Shown one piece after another: positions 20,541 through 33,293 of a stretch of 64,000 nucleotides of DNA; within the stretch, counting starts at the first letter, position 1; the number at the start of each line of letters is the position of its first letter. The stretch comes from Leuctra nigra (taxonomy: Eukaryota; Arthropoda; Insecta; Plecoptera; Leuctridae). A program made the position numbers and the translations under genes. Location: NCBI GenBank assembly GCA_934045905.1, contig OW203768.1, positions 14,474,316 through 14,538,315 on the forward strand, read 5' to 3'. The notes below the pieces were generated by a model that worked only from the letters and a program-made list of their open reading frames with translations, was not told where the DNA came from and did not search any database.

Positions 20541-23500
20541 TGCGTCTGTGCATCGTACAGTCGAATATGGTCGGTGACAGGCAAAGAAGAACCCGCTCTA
20601 TCATGGGCTGCCCTATACCTGGCAATGCTAAAGTGACCTGTCCCCGGCCTTAGCAACGGCTCTAACAACAGCGATGTTCACTGCAATACTCCTATCAGAC
20701 AGCTTACGTAACTGCGAAGTAACAAGAGGGGACAACATCTGGGAAGAGGAGAAACACCAGGATGTGACGACCATCGAGGATGAGAGGCGGCACACTGCAG
20801 GGATTCGACCCGCTGTCCTGAAGCAGCAGTTGACCAACCAGGATCATCTGGAACAATGGAGAAACACTTTGTTATTTCCTGTTATTTCATTCACTGTTTT
20901 TTTTTTAAATTTAGTAGTGTTTTTGGGCATGCACTTCAATAAAACACAGTTCAATATATCTAAAATATTATATTCAATTCAATTATAAAGCAAGACTGCG
21001 AAGAACCTTTGTTTGGGCAGAAGCATGAGCTCGAGCGAGTAAATTTGTTTGACGTTCGTGTTGTGGCGAAACTGTTATTCCACTGGTTCACCCTGTGAAG
21101 GGAATTGGTTAGAAGTGCAGGTGTAGTTTCATTGGCCCCATCAAGTGTAGTGACTGCTGAAGAATCTGTCAACATTTTCTTTTAGTTCGATTAAGATATT
21201 TTGAAATACCGTATTGATGTCACTAATCTAGACACTGAACTGGTGTCGAAGTGTGGACTCTTGAATCTCAGATTGTCTTCACTTGTGTCTGCAATCCATC
21301 TCCATCGTTCTGTGTCCAATGTGTAGTTGAGGCGTGATGGCTTCTGTACAGGTGTTCAAATCATATCATACAACCGCTTTTTCATCGCTTCAAACTTTTG
21401 ACTGCAATATTTTATTTCCGGTTTCGTTGTTATAGTTACATGTCGATCATTGTATGCTCGACATTCTTATACTTTGTCGGGCACCTTCTTTGTTGTAACA
21501 ATGACCAGATTTACAACAATTTGAAATGCAACCAACTATCCATCCACTCTAAATGGGAGACTACAAATTTTGTAAAAAAAAATTGTAGCTTAGGGCCCTC
21601 AATCTCCCATTCACCCAAGGCCTTAATCTCTCAAGGCTTACAAGCCTTTTTAAACTGTATAGTGGGGAGAAAGTGCATGAAGAAGGTAGTGGTGATAACA
21701 TTTCACCCATGTTACTAATTCCAAAGCTACACTATACTAACATTGACTGAATTTTGCATGAAAGAATGATTCAAAATGATAAATGTGAAGCAGCAAAATG
21801 ACAATAGAGACTTTTAAAATAAACCTAGCTATTGCTTTTGCATACTTAAATGATAAGTAACACTATCGATTGCAGTACTACCTATTGTTTGATGAATTGC
21901 ATTAGTTTAATTTAAAAAAATTGAGAGGGAAACTCAATCTACGTATAGGTACCCACAATTCCGTATTTCAAAGACAAATTTAATGAAGTAATGAAGTAAG
22001 ACGATAAGTCATTTCATTGGTACTCGAGGAACAATTCCGTTGTTTTTATATGAATTTTCTAAAATATTTCATATCATTTTGTTCTGTTAGTTTTGATTGG
22101 TTAAGAAAGTTTTGTAAATCGTAATCATCTACATTAGGATCAATTCGTAGTTATTGAAATATTTTGATTTCTTTAGTTATTTAAAGCATAGTAATACAAT
22201 ACTCAGGAGTGGAATAAGCGTTTTTGATCCTATCAAAAATTCTGTTAATAATCTAATCGTAGGTACCATAACTTAGTATGAAGAGATGAAGGAGCAATTC
22301 TAGAGTGCACTCTAAAATTGTAAAATATCGTAAAATATCGTAAACCTATCGTAAAATTACCGAAGATATTTGAAATACTACCGGATTGACGTTCTGTGCT
22401 CTAGAGACTGAACTGGTGTCGAACTGCAGACCCCAACATCTGTCCGTCTTCGTTTTATCATTCGAGTAAAATGTTTGGACAAACCATGGACCAGGAACAT
22501 GCTCGATGTTCTGTATAAACTGTTCCGAATCACAACGGATCTGTTTCAGGATTTAGTTCGTCTTCAAAGTATTGCTATGGTTACAATACAAGAATATGGT
22601 GTTACTTTTGGCATTTTTGGTATCAAATACAATTATTACATTTTCTCTGTTGTAAACAATGATTACTCCATTGTCCTCCGAATTCTGAATTCAACCTGTA
22701 TGATCAACAACAGGTTTGCCCAAGAAATGTTGAAAAGTGAAAACGACTAATTCACTGTGAAGCAGTGAAGCAATTTATAGAAAATTTGATGGTTTTCCCT
22801 TTGAATGCAAAATATTTTCTTTGTGGGGTGGAGCGGGGGGGGGGGTGTAGCTGGCGAACTAAATACTTTACATTCTACCCGACCCAAAGATAAGAATCTC
22901 TCTCAATATTCAGCTAAAAATGAGATTTAATTCAGTGTATAACCAAGTATAACTATCTCACGACTTGATCACTAGCGCGTCAGGCATTGCGTGCGCCATG
23001 CAGCTTTGTACTCCGTGTGTCTCCAGAAGTCGGAGAAAATTCCAAGCAATAAAACTGTGGGTTGTGGGCGAATGGGAGGGGGGGGGGGGGGCGTCCATGG
23101 CGCAGCATCTCGATGTCACGTTCAAGAAGATGATCTAGAAGATCGCAGCACCAATATGAATCTTCTTTTAGTTACAATCAGAGTTGCAATGAATCGATTC
23201 AACATGTCTAATATTCAAGAATAATTTCTATATCTCTCAATGAAATGTGGCTTATACTTATACATGTTTAAAAAATTTAAAATAATATTAAATGATTCGT
23301 CAGAGAAAATGTGAAGCGTCCGACATTGAGAGTAACGAATTATTTTGTTACCATAGATATTAAAGGTAACAATAATATCGTTACAACAAACGAATTTCTT
23401 ACTTTTAATTTTTAATAACAATTGTTAGATATTTTTATGTTCCGTTTTTGGTGATAATGATGCATTTTGTAAAAAAAAATATTTTACGGTGTATATAAAT

Positions 23501-25383
23501 TATCTAATTTTAACAAAGTGCTTTAAAAACGTCTGTTGACTGAAAATCTAAATGTTCCAATCAAGTTTAAAATTGCAAAGTCATGTGTATCGAATTGTAA
23601 TTGATCTGATTTAGCTTTTTGGTGAAGAGTGTACAGAAATTTGTTCTCGAAGGAATGGGGGGGGGGGGAGCATGGGGCGGCATGCCACATTGTTGAAATT
23701 GGAGCTGGCACCAGTTTTAAAAGTACTCGAGGGTGAAAAAAGATCTCAACAAGGGGTAGTTTGTAACGAAATCACATTTCATTTTCCAACCACCTCTGAA
23801 AGTTTGAACTCAATCAATTGATGCTTCCTTCCTATGAGGAATTGTTGAAACAGAAATTCCTGTCACAATGCGTTGCTGAATGTATGGTAAGAGTGACAGC
23901 CGTTTCGACAAGTTGTAAATGAAAAGAAAGGAAATGATTTTAAATTAAATCGCAGTAAGTATTGCGTAAACTGTGTCGCTTTTTGTAGATTTCTTCCTTA
24001 CACTTGTCGGTTGGGGGGGGAGTTCGTTGGTTCACAATAAATGTAAAACAAACTCTTCAAATGGATTTTATTTATAAATGAAAACTAATAGAGGATCGAT
24101 ACGAGCATTCGAACGGGTAATATTTCGGTATCCGGTATTTTTTTCAACTATTCTTGACGTAAAAGCGAGAAAATTACACAAATTTCGTTGTGAACGACGA
24201 CAATTAAAATTGCGTCTTAATTTTCGAACGTTAAAATTTAAAATGGATTTAAAATGTCTGACCTTGCGGCTGGAGTTTTTCCTGTTTTTTCTTCAAACCA
24301 CGGTGCTTCAAACCAAATTCACAATCGCTGAACTTTTCCCCCGTAACTCCAAAAATGACAAAGACATTTTCCATATCTCATTGAGTACGGTACTCTATTA
24401 AAAAATTGAGGAATTGTGTGAAAGATAGATTCATGTTTGTAAAATCTATTATGCGATTTTGAAAGTATGTTAAATCATGTTTTATAAATCATTTTGTACA
24501 AGACCATTAGTAACGTCATGCTCAGATCATATATAGGGTTTATAACCGACCTGGTTTTATAATAACAGTATAACATTCGTCAAAGCGAACATGATTTGCA
24601 TTACGAACAGCAGAATTAAATTTGGGGAGCATTAAATCTAGATATTTATTAGTACCCCCGAAAAGGGTGGTTCGGGGCAAAGCCCCCTAGAAATTTTCTT
24701 TCACTGACATAAGGTTTAGTGCAATTTTAAAAAATCCTTCCAGTCAAATCAAAAACAAAATCAAAATAAATTAATAACAATGAAATTCCACATATGCCAC
24801 CATTTGTAGAAGTGATGAAATTTCGCATTTCTTTCCAAAGCTTGCTACTTATTCTCGTAGGTATAAAATGTATTTCCAGCTTGCTGACTGCTTCTTCTGC
24901 TATTTGTTTTGTAACCGTATCTTACATACAAAGCTGGGGGTCAATTCTTGAGATTCACGTTTTGAAACCGTTTTACGTTTACATTGTATAAAAATTGGAA
25001 GCAGATGACAACTATTGCTTATCCTTCAACTTTTTTACGTTTTAAACAATGAAACCGCGACAGGGCCGGCCTAAAAGGATGTCTGAAAAAGTACATGATT
25101 ATGAGTCAGGAAACCGTTCCTACATAACAGATAGCTAGTTTAAAGTAGTCATAAAATATATAAGAAGGGGAAACCCACAGTCAGGATAATGTGGTGTTTA
25201 AGACCGTGCCTTAAGCATAAAAACTGTTATTCTGAAATCGAATTTTCACGAGACTTCCCTATATTATTCCAATTCTCCTTCCATGGACAGAAGTGCTTGG
25301 GAACGAACGTTTGAAAAGATCACGTTTCTAGAAATGCGTTCCTTTTTAGAGAGGTTTTGAAAAACCCGTTAATTATTTTTTTT

Positions 25384-25425
25384 AAATGAAAGTGAAATTA
25401 CTGTTTTGTAATTTCACTTTCATTT
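25384..25425. repeat. Perfect 18-bp inverted repeat
   Basis: AAATGAAAGTGAAATTAC, a six-base loop (tgtttt), and its exact complement; T-runs lie on both sides. It could form a stable hairpin but has no adjacent gene. Confidence 0.85.
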
Positions 25426-25649
25426 TTTTTTTTTTTTTATAATAACAAATTGAAAAAGCTCTGGAAAACTAACTTAAAATTGTTCCGCTTTTTATGCCAC
25501 CACATGCCTGTGATGATAGGCTGGATGCTGGCTGGCGTTTATCTTCACCAGTATACAAGATAGAGCGGTGGGTAAGGGGACAGAGGGGAAAGGGGATGGG
25601 GTCGGCGAGCCACCTGATTTTCTAGGCTAATATGCAATGTTCGTATTGT

Positions 25650-25800
25650 CCATAGATAATTTTACGAAAAATATAGTTACTAGGAAAACGCTCAGTGCAA
25701 CGCGTTGATGAGCGAGCACCGGCACGTGAAAATTCTCGAACTGGAATTCCGTACCAAACGCACAGAAAACATATACATCGATATTGAATTGAAATATGGT
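25650..25800. repeat. Dispersed repeat containing 'acgcgttgatgagcgagcac'
   Basis: The segment 'aggaaaacgctcagtgcaac' followed by 'gcgttgatgagcgagcac' recurs near 61954-61990. It recurs in reverse orientation near 61185-61230, and in a diverged copy near 52990-53030. It is noncoding and probably an old interspersed element. Confidence 0.6.
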
Positions 25801-26084
25801 CCACTCAATAAAAGTATCTGATTTTCAGTGAAACTTCAAAATAGGATCTTAATACTTTGGTAATTACCTAAAGCAAATCAGATCCAATTGCACTGGAAAA
25901 ACAACAATTTCGATACTTCATTTCTGACCGATATTAAAAATGTCAATAAGTGCTTACGATCTTGACTGTTTGGGCTAAAACTTGTAAAATAAGATACGTT
26001 GTTGGTCTTTAATGATTATGCAAAATATAAGGTTGATCACATTTATCGAAGACTATTTTCATTTTTCAACCTATCAGGAGATAT

Positions 26085-26300
26085 TTATTTTAATTTTAAC
26101 CAATAAATGGATTTCAAAGTAAATTGGGTCTGCAGAGCCCAGATAATGTCCGAACAAGTGTGCAAAATTTCAGCTCGATCGAAGAAAAACTCTGACCTGT
26201 ATATCGACAGTAACAGAAAAAAAACATAGGTCCGTGCCAAAAGAGCCAAAAGGAGACGCTCGCTTCGCTCGCTCAAAAATGATACATGTCGGACACCATG
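26085..26300 (-). repeat. Dispersed repeat with 'gagcgagcgaagcgagcg'
   Basis: On the minus strand this runs 'gagcgagcgaagcgagcgtc', then 'ggctcttttggcac', then 'gatcgagctgaaattttgca'. The same order appears on the plus strand at 60640-60770. The related 'gctcgctacgctcgctca' ends the repeat at 62930-62950. Confidence 0.65.
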
Positions 26301-26380
26301 ATATTCATGCTGTAGGTAATATTGTATAATCTCCATGCATGTCATTCTGACATCTTGAAACCAATCATCTGCTCAATGAT

Positions 26381-28350
26381 TAGGGTTGGGAGAATCTCAT
26401 ATTTTTAAACGAATCGAACCGAAATATTTCACTGAACCTCCGTTCCGAACCGAACCTCTGGCCTTTTTTACCTGCAGTGGATTTATCACTTACACAAAAA
26501 ATAACATCAACATTGTTTGGCATAGTTTGTATTTAATGTTTTTCTTCACATACATAATCTTACTTATAGTTACCCAGTTCTGTCTGTCTGTGTGTGTGTG
26601 TGTGTGTGTGTGTCAGGAACGGTTGCGCGCTTCGATTTGGCATTGGTATTTATTGAAAACTATAACTAAGATGGAGGCGTTTTATTGCCATCAGGTCTAA
26701 AATTACATCTTCTGCCTTTTGTGAATAAATTAATAACCGAAACTCACCTAAGACGAGCACCTTATCCTTTTGTAATTATAATAAATTCATTATAAGATAC
26801 TAATACGGTCCAAACCAGCACATTACATTAAAAACGTCATCTCAGCAAGAAACTTCAAACGTTATTTTTCTTATTTTCTCTTGCTCCGAATTTCGTAGGC
26901 CGTGAACATGATTAAACCAAAGCCGATGGAGTTTATACATTTTCTTGGGAAATAATTTTCCTTCGTTTATTATTTACTAAGAGTAGTGTGTATTGAGTCA
27001 TGTAAACGACGTAAAGTTACTGTTGGTAATGTTTTAAACATCAATGCTTAAATTTTTACATTGCATACTGATAGGTATACCTTAGAGGCAGATGGGCGGA
27101 AGTCAATTTCAATGATTCTTAAAGTGATCTCAAAAACCAGTAATTCTGAGCTGAATTCTTCATCCAATCATATTTGTAATGGTGACATGGGCCTTCTGTA
27201 AGGGTACCTATACTTCAATATAACTGTATTTGTTAACATCAGTCAAATGGTAGGTACTTATAGTGCTTGATTACCATTCCAAAAGTGTGCACTGAGAAAT
27301 CCAAAACATATGACCTTCCGCTCTTATACCTACCTCTGACCTCAGAGAAACGGATATAATGAAGCTCACCATGCATTCATAGTTTGCACGAGCTTCATTT
27401 GTTTTTCATCAACAATGTACAAAAGTAAATTTCAACCATTTTACAGATGTCAAGTCGATTTAAGCTAATTATAAGCAGTTAATCAAAGATATTTGGTATA
27501 TGAGGTGGTTTTATACCCATAAGAATTTCTTCTGCAGTTTATTGCACAGGTAACCATTATATCACCACAATACCGAAACACAGATTGACAGCCGTTCTGA
27601 CACGTTACACCAATATGGCCTCTCAACAATGAGATGATGTCACGTGCAAACTATGAATTGGTATCAGAAATAAAGAATGTGTCGTGTGTATCGGGTCACG
27701 ATATCAACTTCACCTATATTTTAACGGCGCATACTATACACTATACATTTTCTTAATTTTCTTACTAATACTCATGGTCATGGTTTACATTTGAAGACGT
27801 ATGTAATTAATTTACCATAATAGGTATGATTAAATTGCCTTCCTTCGTACCTCATTTACGTATTTTGTTGGGCATTTGGTCTGTTAATTACGTAACGTGT
27901 GTATTAACGAAGCACAATCTGCTGACAAATATTGCTGTCGTTTTATATTTATGCATACCTCACTGGTGCGCATTGGTCATGTTATACATGACGGGACCCT
28001 CTAGTATATTAGATTTATGTAATTTGTAAAATTGTTACTTGGTGCAACTCTACTCAGTTGCAGGCGGATAGTAGAAATAAACACTATTTTTAATTTTCAA
28101 GAAATAAGTAAAATTAACATTTATTTGGTAAAATTAATTCACATTATTGAATTCATGCACGAAAGTAAAATGAATTGAAACAATTTGCATTATTTCTTCT
28201 TCGGCTTCTTTGTCACACAGCCTTTTATAGAACACTACACTTGAACGAAATGTTGGCGGGAAATGTCAAATTGGCGCATCAAGGGAGGTTCGGTTCATAT
28301 ATATCATTTTAGGGTTCGGTTCGCGTTTCGAACCGGTTCGCCCAATTCTA
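26381..28350. mobile_element. Non-autonomous hAT-like element, 1970 bp
   Basis: An exact 8-bp target-site duplication TCAATGAT flanks the element (26373-26380 and 28351-28358). The ends are inverted and similar: TAGGGTTGGGAGAATC at the left, and TAGAATTGGGCGAACC when the right end is complemented. Subterminal 'gaaccgaacc' words occur on both sides. An 8-bp duplication is characteristic of the hAT superfamily. No transposase is visible inside; the interior holds a (GT)n microsatellite and unassigned AT-rich DNA. Confidence 0.82.
26590..26612 (+). repeat. (GT)n microsatellite
   Basis: About eleven GT dinucleotides inside the hAT-like element. Confidence 0.85.
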
Positions 28351-28358
28351 TCAATGAT

Positions 28359-29671
28359 GAGAGCCCCAGGAAAATAAACATTTTGGAAACTTTTAGTACT
28401 TTTGAACACATTTCTGGTAGTCCATTCCTTTTCGTGATCGAAAAAAGGAGTTTGGTAGTTTGATCAGATCTTTTAAAAGGGTGCTTCCCCAACACCTTTT
28501 TATATTGTCTGATTCATCCATTATTATTCAACAGAGCTCATTGTTTTTTTATCATTCTGAGTTTGTTGGACCACCTCTGCACTTCTTAAATAATAGAAAA
28601 GCGATACTTTTCTTACACAACTTCGATTTGACACAAACTGATAAGAATTGTAACTCTTGTTTCCTGATTTTTCAACGATTTCTTTTTTCTTCTAGAGGTT
28701 TGCGTAAAGAACACATTCAAAATAATTTTAAGTCAACATCTTTTGTTGAGAAACTTCGCCACATTTACAATAAAGACGATTTCTATTCTATGCTATAGTG
28801 TCAGTTGGCTATGCTTAAATTATACGGCTGAATTGAAATTGCATTGCTTCCTTTTTGTCACTCCTTTTTGATTTCGAATTTTTATTTTTATATGCTCCAG
28901 AAACTACGTGTATTTTTTACTTATATTGATTTTATGGGATTATAGAAATCTCAAACGGTGACTTTAATGCCATTTCAACATCAGTGTTTTGCGGTCATCT
29001 CATATCAGGCGGTTTCCTTATTGATAACCAAACCAAAGCAAATAAAAAATGTCTCGTTGTCAATGACTTGAACGTAGTAACATTGAGCAAGAATATTTTT
29101 GCTCAATATTTAGCGTAATATATTTTATTGAATCCAAACTTATAATAATCATAGTGAAGTCATACAAAGAGTATTTTTCAGTATGGTTACATTACAAATC
29201 ACAAAGATAAAGAGGGATATGTGGAAACTTATATATAAATTCAAAATTGTAAGTAAACACATTTCAGATGTACTCATAACAATAGACATATTTATTAACC
29301 ACTGCATTCACCACATAAAGAAAATTGTCATAAGAGATGAAATAGAGAAAAATAGAGGAAATACTAAAGAGCTTTGACATTTCTACGTCTTGCAGAAATA
29401 CAAAAGAGTGAAACTATCTTTTCCGAAACAATACTTCCATATTATGTAGTTGGTTGCTCGTTCCCCTCCATGATCAGTTTATTTGTTGTGAACATTTTAA
29501 AATAGTGCTTGTATATTTTGATTTTGAAATGACACCATAAATTATGTTTAAAAATAGTTGCATAAATTTGTATTTTTTAAAAATAAATATGCACACCTTT
29601 AAAAACATTCCAATGTGTTTTTGAGCTCTTGAGAATCCACACAGCAGGCGCCACTCATTTTAAACCTCAAT
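28359..29671. other. Gene-free stretch downstream of VEGF-like copy 6
   Basis: The 112-codon plus-strand frame at 28460-28798 has no recognisable domain. 'ctcatatcaggcggtttcct' at about 28996 recurs as 'ctcatatcaggcgatttcct' at 32118 with similar flanks, another old duplication. Nothing else supported. Confidence 0.5.
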
Positions 29672-30157
29672 CTAGTAAAACACTTTGAGCGCTTCTCGCA
29701 TTTGGATACATTCACATCTTTCTTCGTTCATAGCCACAAAATAACCCATTCTGTTGGATTTCGTCAGAGGCGAGACCAAATGAAAATTGATTTTCACGGA
29801 TGTCTTCTTAACAGCTTCACACCTTTGCACTCCGGGTCGACAGCATCCATGACAGTTACCACATCTCTGGAGCACCACAAATTCAGGATCATACTTTTCA
29901 TGCGTCTCTCTCTCCATACCGAAACTATCATACGAGAAAATCTCTTTTTGCGGCTTCATCTTGTCCGATTGACACATTTTATTAAATTCTCTCATTTCCT
30001 TTTTCACTTTGTTATAATTCCAAACTTGCTGCTTCGCTCCATTGACTTCGTCTAAAGCCCTTCTTTTTTCTAGCCGCCATCTTGAAGGCTCGGCGTCGGT
30101 TTCTTGACGGACCAAAGAGAAAACGAAAAGTACAAGAAGAAACTGAATGCACGACAT
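29672..30157 (-). CDS. Secreted PDGF/VEGF-like cystine-knot protein, copy 6
   Basis: A 161-aa predicted secreted protein starting at ATG 30157, which aligns with the paralogues. It has a signal peptide (MSCIQFLLVLFVFSLV), a single short SRWRLEKRRALDEVN segment, a basic helix (NKVKKEMREFNKMC) ending in the first knot cysteine, the EIFSYDSFGMERETHEKYDPE segment, LQRCGNCHGCC, then RC after a one-residue-longer loop (RPGVQRC), and terminal RCECI. The canonical P-x-C-V cysteine is phenylalanine (PEFVVL). No disruption. It stands alone in a stretch of mobile DNA, about 18 kb from copy 4. Probably functional. Confidence 0.87.
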   Translation of the reverse strand: MSCIQFLLVLFVFSLVRQETDAEPSRWRLEKRRALDEVNGAKQQVWNYNKVKKEMREFNKMCQSDKMKPQKEIFSYDSFGMERETHEKYDPEFVVLQRCGNCHGCCRPGVQRCEAVKKTSVKINFHLVSPLTKSNRMGYFVAMNEERCECIQMREALKVFY

Positions 30158-30479
30158 TTCTTCTACAAGTGTCACAACGAAGTCCCAGCTTTTGCTACAG
30201 AGCAGTCACGACCAGAAGTCCAATTGAGGGGGATTTTCTCCCTCCATCCGATTGCTGAATCATATTGTCAATGAGGAGCCAGGAGCAGGAACGAAACAAA
30301 TCGAATAAACTGGTGGAATCGAATTTAAAAAGCATTATAAATATGAAAATGTGCCTACAAATAAATCACTGCTTTGCAATATCATAAGTATATATATTGA
30401 AACTAAGTGAACTACAACAATATACAAGCATCAGCCAGTCGTCTGTAGAATTAAATTTTAGATCGACTCTTTCAGAATT

Positions 30480-30695
30480 AGAATAATTAGAATTAAGAAC
30501 GAATCATTAGAATTAAGAACGTCTATTAGAATTAAACAATTAAAAAGTTATTCTAGAGCTCTTAAATTCAAAAACTGAATCAAACAACCATCCAATTGTT
30601 GCACCGCAAGGCGTTTTTCGAATATAAACATTTAAAAGTTATTCAAATTTCAACAAAAAACGTTTTATTGTTGGGCCGCAAGGCGTTTTTAAGCC
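30480..30695 (-). repeat. Dispersed repeat containing 'acgccttgcgg'
   Basis: Two blocks 'ccgcaaggcgttttt' (30607 and 30670) with 'gttgttt'-type words. The reverse complement resembles 31598-31740 and, more distantly, 2350-2480. Preceded by tandem 'ttagaattaagaac' copies. Noncoding. Confidence 0.55.
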
Positions 30696-30899
30696 ATTTA
30701 TGAGTGATGGTATGCTAAACTTAATTTTGTATGGTGACTGGGCTTCCTATGGTGGAGCTTCCTACGCCCCAGCCTTGGAAGCTATGGTGTACAAAGCCGT
30801 TATAATCTGATTTAATCTGCGTAAAATAATGGGAAATTGTAGAAATATTGTGATATTCCGGCAAATCCTTTGAAATCTTTAAAATCCCGATATTACAAA

Positions 30900-31230
30900 A
30901 TCTCTGAGTTGCCAACCTCTCCCCTCCACATTAGGCTCGAGAGCGCAAAGCTCGAAGCAGCCAACCACATTGCTCCACGAGCTTCCAGCTTCCAAGCACA
31001 GACGTCGGCGAGGCGCTGACCGTCGCTACGTAGCAGAAGCTCGAGCGCAAGGAGCAGCCAACCACGAGCTTCCAAGCTCCCAAACACCGGCGTCGGCGAG
31101 GTGCTGAAGAGGATGACGAGCTGACAGGAAACCACAGACGTCAGGAGCGCACGCGCATACGTGTTCAGGAATCACTTGGCAACCACTGCAGCCCGGTAAA
31201 GCGGTTTCTGAGGTGATGTAGGATGTGGTC
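30900..31230. repeat. GC-rich internally duplicated segment
   Basis: 'gcgtcggcgagg', 'gcagccaaccac' and 'cgagcttcca' each occur twice about 100 bases apart. The base composition is clearly richer in GC than its neighbours. The open frames across it match nothing known. Origin unknown. Confidence 0.5.
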
Positions 31231-31497
31231 ACTTTTATTGGTTCAAAACTTTAATTCAATATTTCTATTATTCAGTTAACATTCCAATACCAATATTCAG
31301 CAGTTTTTTCTTATATCCATCTCTGCCATATCGTTACGACGATATTATTGCTAATTACTTTATAAACACGGTGGTGCTTGCAACTAAACACTTTTGTACA
31401 CTCCGCAAAACATGAAAAGGTATGTGTATAATTTGGTATGACTGGTTGTTATTAGCAATGAAATGAGAGCTAGCGCACCTACTAGATCAGGGGTTGG

Positions 31498-31873
31498 CAA
31501 CCTCCGGCTCCGGAGCCGCATGCGGCTAGTGGTTCTTGAATGGCTATTTATAATTTAAATAAAAATATGGAATCGAAAAATTCGAAAATTCCTACACAAA
31601 AAAAACGCCTTGCGGGACAACAAGTGGAAGGTTGTTTTATTCAGTTAGTTCATTTTAGAGCGCCTGAATCACTTTTATATTGTTGAAATTCTAAAAAAAA
31701 GCTCCCTGCGGGGACAAAATATCAAGTAAACAAAGGAATCAAAATAAACTTGCAATGCAATTTATTATTTTCAGTGTTTTATATTTGATTATCTCTACTG
31801 CGGCTCACATTATTATCTCTTTTATTAATTTTGGGGAAATTGGCTCCTTGACCAAAAAAGGTTGCCACCCCTG
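31498..31873. mobile_element. hAT-like MITE, 376 bp
   Basis: Termini CAGGGGTTGGCAACC and, complemented, CAGGGGTGGCAACC. Flanking 8-bp duplication TACTAGAT/TACTAGAG (one mismatch) at 31490-31497 and 31874-31881. CAGGGG(T)TGGC ends with an 8-bp duplication are typical of hAT elements. The interior contains the 'cgccttgcggg' dispersed repeat; no transposase. Confidence 0.85.
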
Positions 31874-33011
31874 TACTAGAGCTAGATGATGAGTTAGCAT
31901 AGGGAGACTTTTTGTTGGTGCGATCAAATCATTTTCAGACAGTCTGATTACTTCAAATGCCATTTTTTCTTTTGTTGAGTATACCTTTAAGACAATATTG
32001 TTCGAGTGTTTTATGGGAGTATAGAAAATGTGAAGTCAGTCTTGTCATTTGCATGTTATTATCAGTTTTCTGTGGTAGAAATAATAATCTTAAGGTGGAA
32101 CCACCGATCCTGTCATTTCCTCATATCAGGCGATTTCCTATTGATAACTCTGACCACACAAACCACTTTGAGTAAAACAAACAATTGTGTTCATTGAGAG
32201 ATACTTACAGCATACAAAACTTACTGCCATAACACAAATAATAATGTAAAAATGTCGTCACGGTGGGAGAAAATATAAAAATTTCTAATGCATATCTTGT
32301 TGAGAAGTAATTTTACTTTTTATTTTATTTTACTTTTAGTAATTTTACTTTACTTGATACTTGACGTTAAATCTGCGCATAGGTACTTTGTCCTCAATAT
32401 GACCATACTGACATCTGCCATCGTGTAGGTATATAAGGGAAAATAATACAGTACAACAGATATGTTTTTATAATTCCTTAGATGATCGCAATAGAAATGC
32501 AGTTTAAGAATTGAGCATTTCTCAGAATTATTTGCTATGTAAGTGTCGACAAGCTCCATCATCTCTAGACTCTTTACCAACATTTGACCTTACAGTAATG
32601 AATTAATGATTGCTTATCATTTATATCATTGATATTTCCTTCGTAATTCCAAATAAAATATAAAGTAATAATATCAATCACAAAGTACGATAGAGAGATA
32701 TCTTGTATTGTATAAAGGGAAAGGTATTTTACTTCATTACCTAATTGTAATTTAAAAAAATCTATTTGTCAATATATATTTACCAAAACAACAGTTTTAC
32801 TTCTTAAATTGTTAATGTCACATTATACAAATTTTATTACTAGTGTTAAATAATATAACTACTATAAGAAATCTCTAAACAACTAAACATTTTGTATCAC
32901 ACCAACAACTCTTACATCACCAACTTTAATAAATTTGAATATGTCTCGAAAAGGGTAATCGCAAACAGCACAATGTTCGGAAGGGTGGGGTTGGGGGGGG
33001 GGAGGTTCTCC

Positions 33012-33148
33012 CTACGAGTATTACCAAAGTTTCTGAGCCGGATAAACTAATATTTGACCAAATTGGCGGCACAGCCAATCAGATACCTTAAAATTTTTGG
33101 AACAGTTGAATTAAGTATAAAAGCTAGTTTATCCAATACCGAGCCTAA
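33012..33148. mobile_element. Short MITE, relative of the outer element at 57919
   Basis: 'gtattaccaaagtt' and 'gagccggataaact' at the left are answered by 'agtttatcc' and 'aataccgagcc' at the right. The interior ('ggcacagccaatc') matches 57960-57990, where the same family has other elements nested inside. Confidence 0.65.
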
Positions 33149-33293
33149 ATTATAAATATTTTTCAGTTTAAATTACATAAACATTTGAAAACATAATTAT
33201 GATTGTGTGAAGTATTATATTTTGGGTCTATTTTTTAAATCATTACGTAAATAATGTTTTTTTTTGTAATTGAATGAGTAATCTAGTAAAAGA

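Larger units (their letters stand above)
20541..26380. other. Gene-free region with old duplications and repeats
   Basis: No supported gene. 'gagactgaactggtgtcgaa' near 22404 and 'agacactgaactggtgtcga' near 21230 start two diverged segments of about 300 bases that share word order and may be an old duplicated element. G-runs occur at 22836, 23083 and 23657. A tRNA-like B-box word ('gggattcgaccc') near 20811 may mark a decayed SINE on the minus strand. A hairpin and two dispersed repeats are listed separately. Confidence 0.5.

Noticed and set aside
28460..28798. 112-codon plus-strand frame as a gene
   Set aside because: No recognisable domain. It adjoins a transposon and old duplications.
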